DNA of 16,915 nucleotides from CAYMND01 sp964465065 (GCA_964465065.1 CAYXHZ010000066.1:1-16915), one strand, 5' to 3'. Positions 6,597 to 15,063 are shown, counted from the first letter of the stretch. The notes: generated by a model not told the origin, from the sequence alone. A program made the numbers and translations.

Positions 6597-9500
6597 TGCA
6601 GTCTTTCCCGGGCGGTTTAATCGTGGCGGCCGCCGCGGAGGCGGCCAGCCAGACCCGCATGGCGCCGGCGCCGCGGTTGGCCCAGGCGTAGTAGGGCACG
6701 GCGCAGATCGGCACCTTTTCACCCTCCAGCTCCGCTTGGCCCTGCAGGGTGATCACCCCGCCCAGCAGTTTGGGTGACCAGCCGATTTTTTCGGCTGCCG
6801 AGCTGACGACCAGTTTGGACAGGTCGACTGGATTGTCGGCACTCTCCAGGCAGTAGACCAGCGGGCCGCGCTGCCAGGCCAGCCGGCCGATATCGGCGGC
6901 GACGGCCGGATGGGCGGCGATCAGGCGCGCCGGCATGGGCAGCAGCAAAGTCAGGCGGTCGCCGGCCTGCCAGACACGACGCACCGCGATGTAGCCTTGG
7001 TCGATTCCCGCTTCCAGAATTTCACCATTGAGACGCAGGACGGCTGCCGGAGCCGGGCTGTCGCAAAAGCGGTACAGTCCGCCCGGGACGGGGATCTCCC
7101 GGGCCCAGCCGGGGATGCGCAGGCGGATCGTGAACGGTCGGGGCTTGCCGCTTCGCACGGTCAACTCGATGCGGCCGTCCCAGGGGTAAAGGCCGGTCAT
7201 TTCTATCTCGGTCTCCTGCCCGGCCAGTTCGATGCGCGCCCGGTTGGCGATGAACAGGTTGACGAAGAGTTCGTCTTCGCCGCGGGTGGCGTAGATGGTG
7301 CCGGGGATCGAGGGCAGAAAGCGGGTCATGTTGGGCGGGCAGCAGGCCACTTCGAACCAGGGGCTGCGCTGGTAGCCGCCGTCGCTGGCCAGCGGGTTCT
7401 CGTAAAAGAAGCTCCGGCCGTCCAGGGATACCCCGGACAGCAGGCCGTTGTACAAGACCCGTTCCAGCACGTCGACATAGTCGCCGTGGCCGTGCTGCAG
7501 GAACAGGCGCTGCTGCCACATTACGTTGCCGATGGCCGCGCAGGTTTCAGCGTAGGCCGATTCGTTGGGCAGTTCGTAGGCCGCCCCGAAGGCCTCCGCA
7601 TCGGCCCGGGCGCCGACACCGCCGCTCAGGTACATTTTCCTGCCGACCACATCCTGCCACAAGCGGGTCCCGGCGGCGCCATAGTCCGGGTTTTCGCCCA
7701 GGGCGGCCACATCGGCCATGGCGGCGAACATGTACATGGCCCGCACTGCGTGACCGATCGCTTCCGTCTGCTCGAGCGCCGGTTTGTGGTTCTGCAGGTA
7801 CTCTTCGGAATTGTAGGTGGAAAAGGGGCTGTCCGGGGGATAGGTCTCGCCGTTGTGGTAATGTCCCCGCTCGTCGAGGAAGAAGCGTGCCAGATCGAGG
7901 TAAGCCTTCCTGCCGGTGACCCGGTAGAGTTTGGCCAGGCCGATCTCGATCTCCTGGTGTCCCGGAAAAGCGCGTCGTTTATCCGGTCCGAAGGTTTTCA
8001 GCAGCAGGGAGGCGTTCTTTTCGGCGATGTCCAGAAAACGTCTCGAACCGTTGAGCTGGTAGTGGGCCACCGCCGCCTCGTACATATGCCCCATGTTGTA
8101 CAGTTCATGGGAAACGCGCAGGTTGGACCAGCGCTCGGTGCCGGAACCGGGGGCTGGATGGGCGGGGTCGATGCTGCGGCTGGTGAACAGGTAGCCGTCG
8201 GCTTCCTGGGCCCGGCCGACCAGGGTGATCAGTTCTTCCAGGTTTCGGGCCAGATTCTCGTCCGGTTTGTGCATCAGGGTACAGGCTGCGGCCTCCATGG
8301 CCTTGAAGACGTCGGAATCGTTGAAGCGCCGACCCTGGAAGGCACCCTTCATTTCATGAGCCGCCTTGCGGAAATTGTCCACCCGGCCGGTCTCCCGGTT
8401 GCGTTGCAGAGCCAGGGGAACGCTGACCGAGCGGTTGGTTTCCAGACGGGGCAGCCAGAAGGAATCGCGGAGCTCGATCTGCTTGAAGGGAACCGGACGC
8501 AGCGGGTAATCGCCGATCAGCGCCGTGGAATTGTCGCTCGGAATCCAGACGGCCATGCTGGCCGGTCCGCGCTGGGCCCAGCTGAAGTAGGGAATGAAGG
8601 TCAGCGTCAGTATTCGCGACGGATCCCGTTGCCGGCCCTCGGCCTGGATGATCGTCGTGGCCGAGATGGGCTTGTCCTGGGTGGCGACGCGGAAATCCGC
8701 CGCAACCGGCAGAGAGAGGCCGTCGACCTGTCCGCCGTTGTCGGGGCCCTCCAGACAGTAGACCAGAGGCCCGCGTTCGACGGCCAGGCGGCCGCGGTCG
8801 GCGGCCACGGCCGGATGGGCCTGGACGTGGTGTATGGTCAACGGCAACTCCAGTTCGATTCGGTCGCCGCCCTGCCAGTCGCGGCGGATTTCGGCGTAGC
8901 CGTCGACGATTCGGTATTTTTGATTCTCGCCGTTGACGCTCAGCTTTATTTTGCCGGGTTCATCCGGGCTCTTCTGGCGGTAGAGGTCGGAGGGAACCGG
9001 TTCGCCCCGGGCCCAGCCGGGGATGCGCAGCCGCAGCGTGGCCGCAGTCGGCCGTTGCGGGTCGATCCGAATGCGGATCCGGCCTTCCCAGGGGTAACGG
9101 GTGTCTTGCCGGACCGTCCAGGTCTGGTCCAGAAAAGTGAACCGGGCCCGGCTTTGCGCGAAGAAGTTGATGAACAGACTGTCGTTCCCGACGGCGTACA
9201 GGTAGCCGCCCAGGGAGGCGATCAGCCGGGAAACGTTGGGCGGGCAGCAGGCACAGCCGAACCAGGCTGTCCGTTGCTCCCGGCCCTGGGAGGCCAGGGG
9301 GTTGGTGTAGAAGAAGCGGTCGCCGGACTGGCTGATGCCGGACAGGATGCCGTTGTAGAGCATGCGTTCCATGACGTCGACGTAGCGGCTGGATCCGCTG
9401 GACAAAAACATGCGCTGCTGCCAGAAGAAGGCGGCTACCGAGGCGCAGGTTTCGGCGTAGGCGCTGGCGTTGGGCAGGTGGTAGGCCGGTCCGAAGCCCT

Positions 9501-10479
9501 CGAACGAACCGTCCGAACCCAGACCGCCGGTCAGGTAGAGTTTGCTGCCGACGACGTCCTGCCAGACGGTTTCCAGCACGCGGCGGTAGTCGGGGCGGTC
9601 GCCGCGGGCCAAGAGATCGGCCATGGCCGTGTACATGTACATGGCCCGCACCGAATGACCGACCGCTTTCTCCTGTTCGCCGACCGGAAGATGGTCCTGG
9701 GAGTATTCGCCGTAGGACTGACGGCCGAAGTGCTGTCCGCGGGCGTCGAGAAAGAAACGGGCCAGCTCGAGATGGCGGGGATCGTTGCTGACGCCGTGCC
9801 ATTTGATCAGGGCCAGTTCGATTTCCTGGTGTCCGGGTGGATCGCTGCGCCGGCCCGGCCTGAATTCCCGGGCAACCAGATCGAGGGCCGCTGCGGCGAT
9901 TTTCCACAGGTTCAGCTTGCCGGTCGCCAATCGGTGCGCCACGGCCGCTTCCATCAGGTGGCCGATGTTGTAGAGTTCATGGCTCAGGTACAGACTGGAC
10001 CAGCGGCTCGGTCCCACCCAGTCTTGCGGAGGCTTTCCGCCGAAGGTTCGGGCCGTGTACAGGTAGCCGTCGGCCTCCTGGGCGGCGGCGATACGGGCGA
10101 TCACCCGGTCGACGGCCGCGTCCAGTTCGGGGTCGGCTCGCTGGTGCAGCAGGTAGGCGGCGGCTTCGATGACCTTGTAGACATCGGAATCGTCGAAGGG
10201 GTAGCGGCTGCGGTAAGTTCCGGGCTTTTCTCCCTTCATGGCCGCGGCGGCCAGGTCGAAATTGTCCAGACGACCGGTTTTTTCACACTGCTCGAGCATG
10301 TGGCGGATGGTGACCCGGCGCAGGGTGTCCTGACGGTCGCCCCAGAATCCGTCCTCCAATTCGACCTCGTAAAACGGTATAGCCCGGATGACCCGGTCAT
10401 GGTCCTGGGTCGGTGCCTGCCCACCGGGCAGGAGAAACATGCCGCCGAGCAGCAGCAATCCGATGGCGATTCCTTTCAT
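6580..10479 (-). CDS. Exported tandem GH127 (DUF1680) beta-L-arabinofuranosidase-like protein
   Basis: The 1299-residue protein has a signal-like N-terminus (hydrophobic residues 4-17) and two full GH127 units, at about 31-645 and 660-1290. Family members release L-arabinofuranose using a zinc-bound Cys nucleophile with Glu and Cys ligands. Unit 1 has Glu327, AYAETC (Glu343, Cys345) and CCPPN (Cys411, Cys412). Unit 2 has Glu962, AYAETC (Glu978, Cys980) and CCPPN (Cys1046, Cys1047). The spacing of the two Glu residues (16) equals that in the characterised enzyme HypBA1, so both units look catalytic. Shared blocks such as AQEADGYL, SHELYN.GH, PGHQEIE and VRAMYM show duplication followed by wide divergence. 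The ATG at 10479 has GGAGG six bases upstream. Substrate specificity cannot be read from sequence. No transporter, regulator or other glycosidase is adjacent. Known family members are about 600-700 residues with a single unit. Confidence 0.92.
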   Translation of the reverse strand: MKGIAIGLLLLGGMFLLPGGQAPTQDHDRVIRAIPFYEVELEDGFWGDRQDTLRRVTIRHMLEQCEKTGRLDNFDLAAAAMKGEKPGTYRSRYPFDDSDVYKVIEAAAYLLHQRADPELDAAVDRVIARIAAAQEADGYLYTARTFGGKPPQDWVGPSRWSSLYLSHELYNIGHLMEAAVAHRLATGKLNLWKIAAAALDLVAREFRPGRRSDPPGHQEIELALIKWHGVSNDPRHLELARFFLDARGQHFGRQSYGEYSQDHLPVGEQEKAVGHSVRAMYMYTAMADLLARGDRPDYRRVLETVWQDVVGSKLYLTGGLGSDGSFEGFGPAYHLPNASAYAETCASVAAFFWQQRMFLSSGSSRYVDVMERMLYNGILSGISQSGDRFFYTNPLASQGREQRTAWFGCACCPPNVSRLIASLGGYLYAVGNDSLFINFFAQSRARFTFLDQTWTVRQDTRYPWEGRIRIRIDPQRPTAATLRLRIPGWARGEPVPSDLYRQKSPDEPGKIKLSVNGENQKYRIVDGYAEIRRDWQGGDRIELELPLTIHHVQAHPAVAADRGRLAVERGPLVYCLEGPDNGGQVDGLSLPVAADFRVATQDKPISATTIIQAEGRQRDPSRILTLTFIPYFSWAQRGPASMAVWIPSDNSTALIGDYPLRPVPFKQIELRDSFWLPRLETNRSVSVPLALQRNRETGRVDNFRKAAHEMKGAFQGRRFNDSDVFKAMEAAACTLMHKPDENLARNLEELITLVGRAQEADGYLFTSRSIDPAHPAPGSGTERWSNLRVSHELYNMGHMYEAAVAHYQLNGSRRFLDIAEKNASLLLKTFGPDKRRAFPGHQEIEIGLAKLYRVTGRKAYLDLARFFLDERGHYHNGETYPPDSPFSTYNSEEYLQNHKPALEQTEAIGHAVRAMYMFAAMADVAALGENPDYGAAGTRLWQDVVGRKMYLSGGVGARADAEAFGAAYELPNESAYAETCAAIGNVMWQQRLFLQHGHGDYVDVLERVLYNGLLSGVSLDGRSFFYENPLASDGGYQRSPWFEVACCPPNMTRFLPSIPGTIYATRGEDELFVNLFIANRARIELAGQETEIEMTGLYPWDGRIELTVRSGKPRPFTIRLRIPGWAREIPVPGGLYRFCDSPAPAAVLRLNGEILEAGIDQGYIAVRRVWQAGDRLTLLLPMPARLIAAHPAVAADIGRLAWQRGPLVYCLESADNPVDLSKLVVSSAAEKIGWSPKLLGGVITLQGQAELEGEKVPICAVPYYAWANRGAGAMRVWLAASAAAATIKPPGKDCTRAAP

Positions 10480-10543
10480 GGCCGACCTCCGCGACAAGCG
10501 CTGGAATTCGCGCTCGATCTTTCTGACTGATTTGTATGCCAGG

Positions 10544-10573
10544 ATTTTATGTCAGACGCAAAGCGAAAAGCAA
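10544..10573 (-). promoter_or_regulatory. Possible promoter for the GH127 gene
   Basis: On the minus strand TTGCTT (10573-10568) and TAAAAT (10549-10544, 5/6 of consensus) are separated by 18 bp. Transcription would start near 10537 and leave a leader of about 58 bases. The -35 lies between the arms of the CAAAGCG/CGCTTTG inverted repeat, so repression or activation there is possible. Confidence 0.35.
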
Positions 10574-10592
10574 TGTGTACGATAACGCTTTG
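10559..10592. promoter_or_regulatory. Inverted repeat and A-tracts in the GH127/ispH divergent region
   Basis: CAAAGCG (10559-10565) and CGCTTTG (10586-10592) form a perfect seven-base inverted repeat with a 20-base spacer. Runs of nine A (10593-10601) and seven A follow directly. The half-sites are about 2.5 helical turns apart and flank the proposed GH127 -35 box, so a regulator binding site is possible. A chance repeat cannot be excluded. Confidence 0.3.
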
Positions 10593-10671
10593 AAAAAAAA
10601 ATCAAAAAAATATAGATGGACGGAGCGTTTTGGCAACCCTGGTTGCGGATTGCGGCGAGGCGGCCGCTGAT

Positions 10672-10700
10672 TTGACAAGGGGCGGTAAAAGGTTTAATAT
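10672..10700 (+). promoter_or_regulatory. Sigma-70 promoter of the ispH-rpsA-HIT-hisS-aspS operon
   Basis: A perfect TTGACA (10672-10677) is followed after 17 bp by TAATAT (10695-10700, 4/6). The start of transcription would fall near 10707, only about ten bases before the ispH ATG at 10717. It is the only clear promoter seen before this tightly packed gene set. Confidence 0.6.
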
Positions 10701-10716
10701 AAGCCATTTCAAGTAT

Positions 10717-11601
10717 ATGGAAATTTACATCGCACAAGAAGCAGGATTCTGTTTTGGAGTGAAACGCGCGCTCGGACTCATCGACTCCATGCATGAGGAA
10801 GGGCGTTCCATACAGATTTTCGGTGAACTGATCCACAACCGGGCCGTTCTGGACGAGTTGTCCGCCAAGGGGATCGAATCCATCGACAGCCTCGACGACT
10901 GGGACCGGACCAAGACCCTGGTCATCCGCACCCACGGCGTTCCGGCCCAGGTGGAGAAACGTCTGGCCGAACTGGGCGGGCCCTGGCTGGATGCCACCTG
11001 CCCGCTGGTCAAGAAAATCCACGAGATCGTCAAGAGCATCGATACCGGCCGCTATGAGCTGGTTATCGTCGGCGACGAGACCCACCCCGAGGTGCAGGCC
11101 AGCCGCAGCCACTGTGCAAGGGCCGTCGTGGTCAACAGCGAAGCGCAGGCCGAGGGACTCGAGCCCGGACTGTCCCGGGTGGTGGTGGCCCAGACCACGC
11201 TGGATGGAGATTTCTTTGCGCGTATCGTCGACATTCTGCGCCGGCGCAGTCGGGAACTCCAGGTGCACGATACCATCTGCGCGGCCACCCGGGTTCGCCA
11301 GCAGGCCGTCAAGGAACTGGCTCCGACCGTCGATTGCCTGGTAGTCATCGGCGGCAGGAATTCGTCCAACACCATGAAGCTGGTCGAGATCGCCCGAAAG
11401 CGCAACTCCAACACCGTGCACATCGAGTCGAGCCGGGATATCGGCCCGCTCGGCGAACAGATTTTTTCCCGGCCCATCGACCGCCTGGGCATCACTGCCG
11501 GAGCTTCGACGCCGCCGCTGGAAATCGATCGAGTCAAATCTATAATTCAAGAAATAAACCGTAGAGTTAAGGAGTGTGCCCATGGACAACGAAATCCGTA
11601 A
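10717..11601 (+). CDS. ispH: 4-hydroxy-3-methylbut-2-enyl diphosphate reductase (IspH)
   Basis: This iron-sulfur enzyme performs the last step of the MEP pathway, reducing HMBPP to IPP and DMAPP in the cytoplasm. The 294-residue product keeps the three cluster-binding cysteines, Cys12 (AGFCFGVKRA), Cys95 (DATCPLV) and Cys188 (TICAATRVRQQAV). It also keeps the substrate residues His40, His73 (RTHGVP), His123 and Glu125 (GDETHPEV), and the GGRNSSNT motif. The ATG at 10717 matches the usual N-terminus. It has no Shine-Dalgarno and, with the promoter at 10672-10700, almost no leader. A longer frame from 10630 would include the promoter and is rejected. The last 20 bp overlap the start of rpsA in a different frame. 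Confidence 0.96.
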   Translation: MEIYIAQEAGFCFGVKRALGLIDSMHEEGRSIQIFGELIHNRAVLDELSAKGIESIDSLDDWDRTKTLVIRTHGVPAQVEKRLAELGGPWLDATCPLVKKIHEIVKSIDTGRYELVIVGDETHPEVQASRSHCARAVVVNSEAQAEGLEPGLSRVVVAQTTLDGDFFARIVDILRRRSRELQVHDTICAATRVRQQAVKELAPTVDCLVVIGGRNSSNTMKLVEIARKRNSNTVHIESSRDIGPLGEQIFSRPIDRLGITAGASTPPLEIDRVKSIIQEINRRVKECAHGQRNP

Positions 11602-13306
11602 ACCCGATGAGAACGAACCGATAGAAGACTTCTCACAGATGATGGAGGAGTACAGTACGCGCAACGTCGATTTCAACACCCCGGTCGAGGGTACGATCGT
11701 GGACTTCAACGGCGACCGGGTCATCGTCGACATCGGCCACAAGACCGAAGGCAACCTGCCCAAGGAAGAGCTTCTGGACTGGCACGGCAACTGTCCGTAC
11801 CAGGTCGGCGACAAGATCCGCGTTCTGTGCAAGAGCGTCAACCGCAAGGAAGGCTACATCGTCATCAGCAAGCGTGAGGTCGATCGCCGCGACGGCTGGC
11901 ACCGCATCGCCGATCTTTTCGAAAAGCAGCAGCTGGTCACCGGCCGTATCGTCCGGGTCAGCCCCGACAACAAGGGCTTCGTGGTCGACGCCGGCGTCGA
12001 ACTCTTTCTGCCCATGAGCCAGGTGGATGTGCGCAAGGTCCGCAATCCCAACGGTCTGATCGGCAAGGAGTACGAGTTCCGTATCCTGCGCATCAATTCC
12101 AAGGAGAAGAGCGCCGTCCTGTCGCGGCGGGTTCTGCTCGAGGAAGAACGCCAGGAGAAGATGGACCAGATTTTCGACACCCTCAAGGTCGGTCAACTGG
12201 TCAAGGGCGTGGTCTCCAGCCTGACCGATTACGGCGCCTTCGTCAATGTCGGCGGCGTGGACGGCCTGGTGCACAAGGACAACATCTCCTACGGTCGGGT
12301 CAACCATCCCAAGGAAAAACTGGCCAAAGGCGACGAGGTCGAGGTGCTGGTTCTGGAAGTCGACCGCGAGACGCAGCGCATCTCCCTGGGCATCAAGCAG
12401 AAATACCCCGATCCCTGGGCCGATATCGAGAGCCGCTACCCGGTGGGCAAGCGTCTGCAGGCCAAGGTGGTCAAGATCGTCGAGTTCGGTGCTTTCATCG
12501 AGCTCGAGGATGGCATCGAGGGTCTGCTGCACATTTCCGATCTGACCTGGGAAGGCCGCCCCAAGAATGTGGAAGAGTACGTGGCCGTCGGCGAGGAGTT
12601 GTGGGTCCAGGTCATCGAGGTCAAGAAAGAGGAACGCAAAATCAAGCTGGGTCTCAAACAGCTGGAGATGCGTCCCGAGGACCGCTACATCCAGGAACGC
12701 ATCACCGGCGAGATCGTCAAGGGCACGGTGCGCAAGGTGCTCAACTCCCGGGTTTTCGTGGAACTGGAAGCGGGCGTCGAAGGCGTGATCAAGATTTCCG
12801 ACATCACCTATTTCCGTATCGACAGTCCCAAGGAATTTTTCCATGAAGGCGAGGCCATCGAGGCCATGATCGCCGGCAAGAGCCTGGATCAGAACAACAA
12901 GGTCCGGTTGAGCTACAAGCAGGTCTTCGACCGCGAGTGGGACGATTTCTTCGCCAAGAACAAGCCCGGCAACATCATCCCCGTCATCGTCAAGAAGGTG
13001 GAGGATCGCGGCATCCGGGTGGAAATATCCCGGCATATCGAGGGCTTTGTGCGCCTGAGCGATCTGGACGAGAAACGCATCGAACAGGCCGAGGCCGAAG
13101 AGATGTTCAAGCCCGGAGAAAAGCGGGACGCCCTGATCCTGAGTACGGCTCCGGACAAGAAACGCATCTACCTCAGTTTCCGTGCCGTCAGCGAGCAGCG
13201 CGAGCGGGAAGAAATCGAAAAATACATGAAGCCCGGTTCCGAAAGCCCGTCCATGACCACCATCGGCGATTTGTTCGAGAGTGCCATCGACAAGACCAGA
13301 CAATAA
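11582..13306 (+). CDS. rpsA: 30S ribosomal protein S1
   Basis: S1 binds mRNA on the small ribosomal subunit and helps unfold and place it for initiation. The 574-residue product contains six S1 (OB-fold) repeats, at about residues 28-100, 115-182, 200-270, 285-356, 370-442 and 456-527. The most typical are the third and fourth (DYGAFVNVGGVDGLVHKDNIS, EFGAFIELEDGIEGLLHISDLTW when read as fragments around their conserved GAF...G...H core). Length and repeat number match the six-domain S1 of Proteobacteria-like species rather than the four-domain Firmicute form. The ATG at 11582 has AAGGAG (11569-11574) seven bases upstream, inside ispH; GTG at 11576 is too close to that site. It overlaps ispH by 20 bp and precedes the HIT gene by 5 bp, so co-translation is likely. 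Confidence 0.95.
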   Translation: MDNEIRKPDENEPIEDFSQMMEEYSTRNVDFNTPVEGTIVDFNGDRVIVDIGHKTEGNLPKEELLDWHGNCPYQVGDKIRVLCKSVNRKEGYIVISKREVDRRDGWHRIADLFEKQQLVTGRIVRVSPDNKGFVVDAGVELFLPMSQVDVRKVRNPNGLIGKEYEFRILRINSKEKSAVLSRRVLLEEERQEKMDQIFDTLKVGQLVKGVVSSLTDYGAFVNVGGVDGLVHKDNISYGRVNHPKEKLAKGDEVEVLVLEVDRETQRISLGIKQKYPDPWADIESRYPVGKRLQAKVVKIVEFGAFIELEDGIEGLLHISDLTWEGRPKNVEEYVAVGEELWVQVIEVKKEERKIKLGLKQLEMRPEDRYIQERITGEIVKGTVRKVLNSRVFVELEAGVEGVIKISDITYFRIDSPKEFFHEGEAIEAMIAGKSLDQNNKVRLSYKQVFDREWDDFFAKNKPGNIIPVIVKKVEDRGIRVEISRHIEGFVRLSDLDEKRIEQAEAEEMFKPGEKRDALILSTAPDKKRIYLSFRAVSEQREREEIEKYMKPGSESPSMTTIGDLFESAIDKTRQ

Positions 13307-13311
13307 TCATC

Positions 13312-13794
13312 ATGAAGTTTTTGCAGGCCCCATGGCGATGGGAGTTCATCTCCAAGCACATCGGCGCTCAGGCCTGCGTCTTCTGCACCGCCGCGGCCGG
13401 CGCTGACGATCGGGAAAACCTGGTCTGCCACCGCGGCAGTTCCTTTTTTGTCATTCTGAACCGCTACCCCTACGCCACCGGTCACCTGATGGTCGTGCCC
13501 TATCGGCACACTGCCGATATCGCGGCCATCAGCGGTGAACAGGCGGTGGAAATGTGGACATTGCTCAACCGTTCGCTCGCCATCCTGACCGAACGGTTCC
13601 GGCCGGACGGTTTCAACCTGGGTATGAACCTGGGCGCCGCCGCCGGTGCCGGCATCAAGGAGCACGTGCACATGCACCTGGTGCCCCGCTGGTCGGGTGA
13701 CGCCAACTTCATGCCCGTCGTCGGCGCGACCCGGGTGATGTCGTATGACCTGAGCGAGGTGTACGACGTGCTGAGCGCCGGATTCGGGCACTGA
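13312..13794 (+). CDS. HIT-family nucleotide hydrolase/AP4A phosphorylase-like protein
   Basis: The 160-residue protein belongs to the histidine-triad superfamily. The triad HVHMHLVPRW begins at His118, with His120 as the expected nucleophile. The N-terminal APWRWEFI and CVFC (Cys22, Cys25), and the C-terminal RWSGDANFMPV, are typical of the bacterial branch related to diadenosine tetraphosphate phosphorylases and hydrolases. A likely role is turnover of dinucleoside polyphosphates or nucleotidyl adducts in the cytoplasm. Aminoacyl-tRNA synthetases form such compounds as by-products, and this gene sits directly before two synthetase genes. The ATG at 13312 is five bases after the rpsA stop and lacks a clear Shine-Dalgarno, suggesting coupling. 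An in-frame extension back into rpsA (from 12937) is a shadow. The exact substrate is not decidable here. Confidence 0.9.
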   Translation: MKFLQAPWRWEFISKHIGAQACVFCTAAAGADDRENLVCHRGSSFFVILNRYPYATGHLMVVPYRHTADIAAISGEQAVEMWTLLNRSLAILTERFRPDGFNLGMNLGAAAGAGIKEHVHMHLVPRWSGDANFMPVVGATRVMSYDLSEVYDVLSAGFGH

Positions 13795-13812
13795 TTTCGT
13801 AAGAGGTCCATC

Positions 13813-15063
13813 ATGGAGAAGATCAACGCCCCCAAAGGGACGAAGGATATTCATTATCCGGATATCATTCGCTGGCAGAGGCTGGAGGAAAGAATCCGCA
13901 GCTTTTTCGCCGGCTACGGTTACCAGGAAATCCGCACTCCCGTCTTCGAACACAGCGAGCTTTTTTGCCGCGGCATCGGCGACGAGACCGAAGTGGTGCA
14001 GAAAGAGATGTACAGCTTCACCGACAAAGGCGGCCGTTCCTTGACCCTGCGTCCGGAAAACACCGCTTCGGTGGTGCGTGCGGCCATCGAATGCCAGTTG
14101 TTCAACAGCCTGTCCCCCCTGCGTTTCCTGTACATCGGCCCCATGTTCCGCTACGACAAACCGCAGAAGGGACGTTACCGTCAGTTCCACCAGTTCGGAG
14201 TGGAAATCTTCGCCGAGGACCACCCTCTCATCGACGCCGAACTGATCGAGTCGGCCCAGCGCTTCCTGCTCGAACTGGGGATCGGCGGCGTGGAGCTGCT
14301 GATCAACTCGGTCGGCTGCCCGGCCTGCCGGCCGGCGTACCTGGAGGCTCTGCGGGCGGCGGCCGAACCGCAGCGACCGGGATTCTGCGGCGACTGCCAG
14401 CGCAAGATCGACAAGAACCCGTTGCGCATTTTCGATTGCAAGGTGCCCGGCTGCCGCGAGCTGGCCCAGGGATTGCCGCTGCTCGGCGCCTATTTGTGCG
14501 ACGAGTGCCGCGACCACCACGAGCAGCTCAAGGCCGGTCTGAACCAGCTGGCCGTGCCCTACCGGGAGGACGCCATGCTGGTGCGCGGTCTGGATTATTA
14601 CCAGAAGACGGCTTTCGAGATCACCAGCAATCAGCTGGGCGCCCAGAACGCCCTGTTGGGCGGCGGCCGCTACAACGGTCTGATCCGGCAACTGGGCGGC
14701 GGCGATGTGTCGGGTATCGGCTTTGCCGCCGGCATGGAACGGGTGCTGCTGCACATGCCGGAGGTGGAAACGGAACGCGAACGGGTCGTTTACGTGGCCT
14801 ACCAGAGCCTGCAGGAGATGCCCGCGGCCATGAAACTGGCCCAGGAACTGCGCCGACACGGGCTGCGGGTGCTCATCGATTATGGAGTCAAGGGTCTGGG
14901 CAAACTGCTCAAACGGGCCGATCGGTCCGGAGCTCAGCTGTCCGTCATCCTGGGTGAAGAAGAGATCGCCAAGGGCCTGGTGACGGTCAAGAACATGCTG
15001 GAACAAACGCAGAAGCAAATCGAACGCAAGGAGTTGGTGTCATGGCTGAAAGAACAGAATTGA
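13813..15063 (+). CDS. hisS: Histidyl-tRNA synthetase
   Basis: A class II synthetase that charges tRNA-His. The 416-residue product starts NAPKGTKDI, as in the family. Motif 1 lies near residues 36-50 (GYQEIRTPVFEHSE). Motif 2 lies near 106-134 (FLYIGPMFRYDKPQKGRYRQFHQ). The histidine-specific segments are VRGLDYY (257-263) and GGGRYNG (283-289), and motif 3 is GIGFAAGMERVLL from Gly301. The insertion domain carries Cys pairs CPAC (169-172), CGDC and CDEC, common in bacterial HisRS and possibly metal-binding. The C-terminal 90 or so residues form the anticodon-binding domain. GAGG (13803-13806) lies six bases before the ATG. It follows the HIT gene by 18 bp and overlaps aspS by 22 bp. Confidence 0.97.
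   Translation: MEKINAPKGTKDIHYPDIIRWQRLEERIRSFFAGYGYQEIRTPVFEHSELFCRGIGDETEVVQKEMYSFTDKGGRSLTLRPENTASVVRAAIECQLFNSLSPLRFLYIGPMFRYDKPQKGRYRQFHQFGVEIFAEDHPLIDAELIESAQRFLLELGIGGVELLINSVGCPACRPAYLEALRAAAEPQRPGFCGDCQRKIDKNPLRIFDCKVPGCRELAQGLPLLGAYLCDECRDHHEQLKAGLNQLAVPYREDAMLVRGLDYYQKTAFEITSNQLGAQNALLGGGRYNGLIRQLGGGDVSGIGFAAGMERVLLHMPEVETERERVVYVAYQSLQEMPAAMKLAQELRRHGLRVLIDYGVKGLGKLLKRADRSGAQLSVILGEEEIAKGLVTVKNMLEQTQKQIERKELVSWLKEQN

Noticed and set aside
6910..10530. A 1206-codon open frame on the plus strand opposite the GH127 gene
   Set aside because: It is antisense to a gene with clear conserved motifs. Its composition (Gly/Gln/Val/Asp-rich, no domains) is what GC-rich codon use produces in the opposite frame, and it has no ribosome binding site or recognisable family.
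11560..11601. Programmed frameshift making an IspH-S1 fusion
   Set aside because: The frames differ by +1, but no slippery heptamer or stimulatory structure is evident near the overlap. A strong Shine-Dalgarno at 11569-11574 explains separate initiation of S1.
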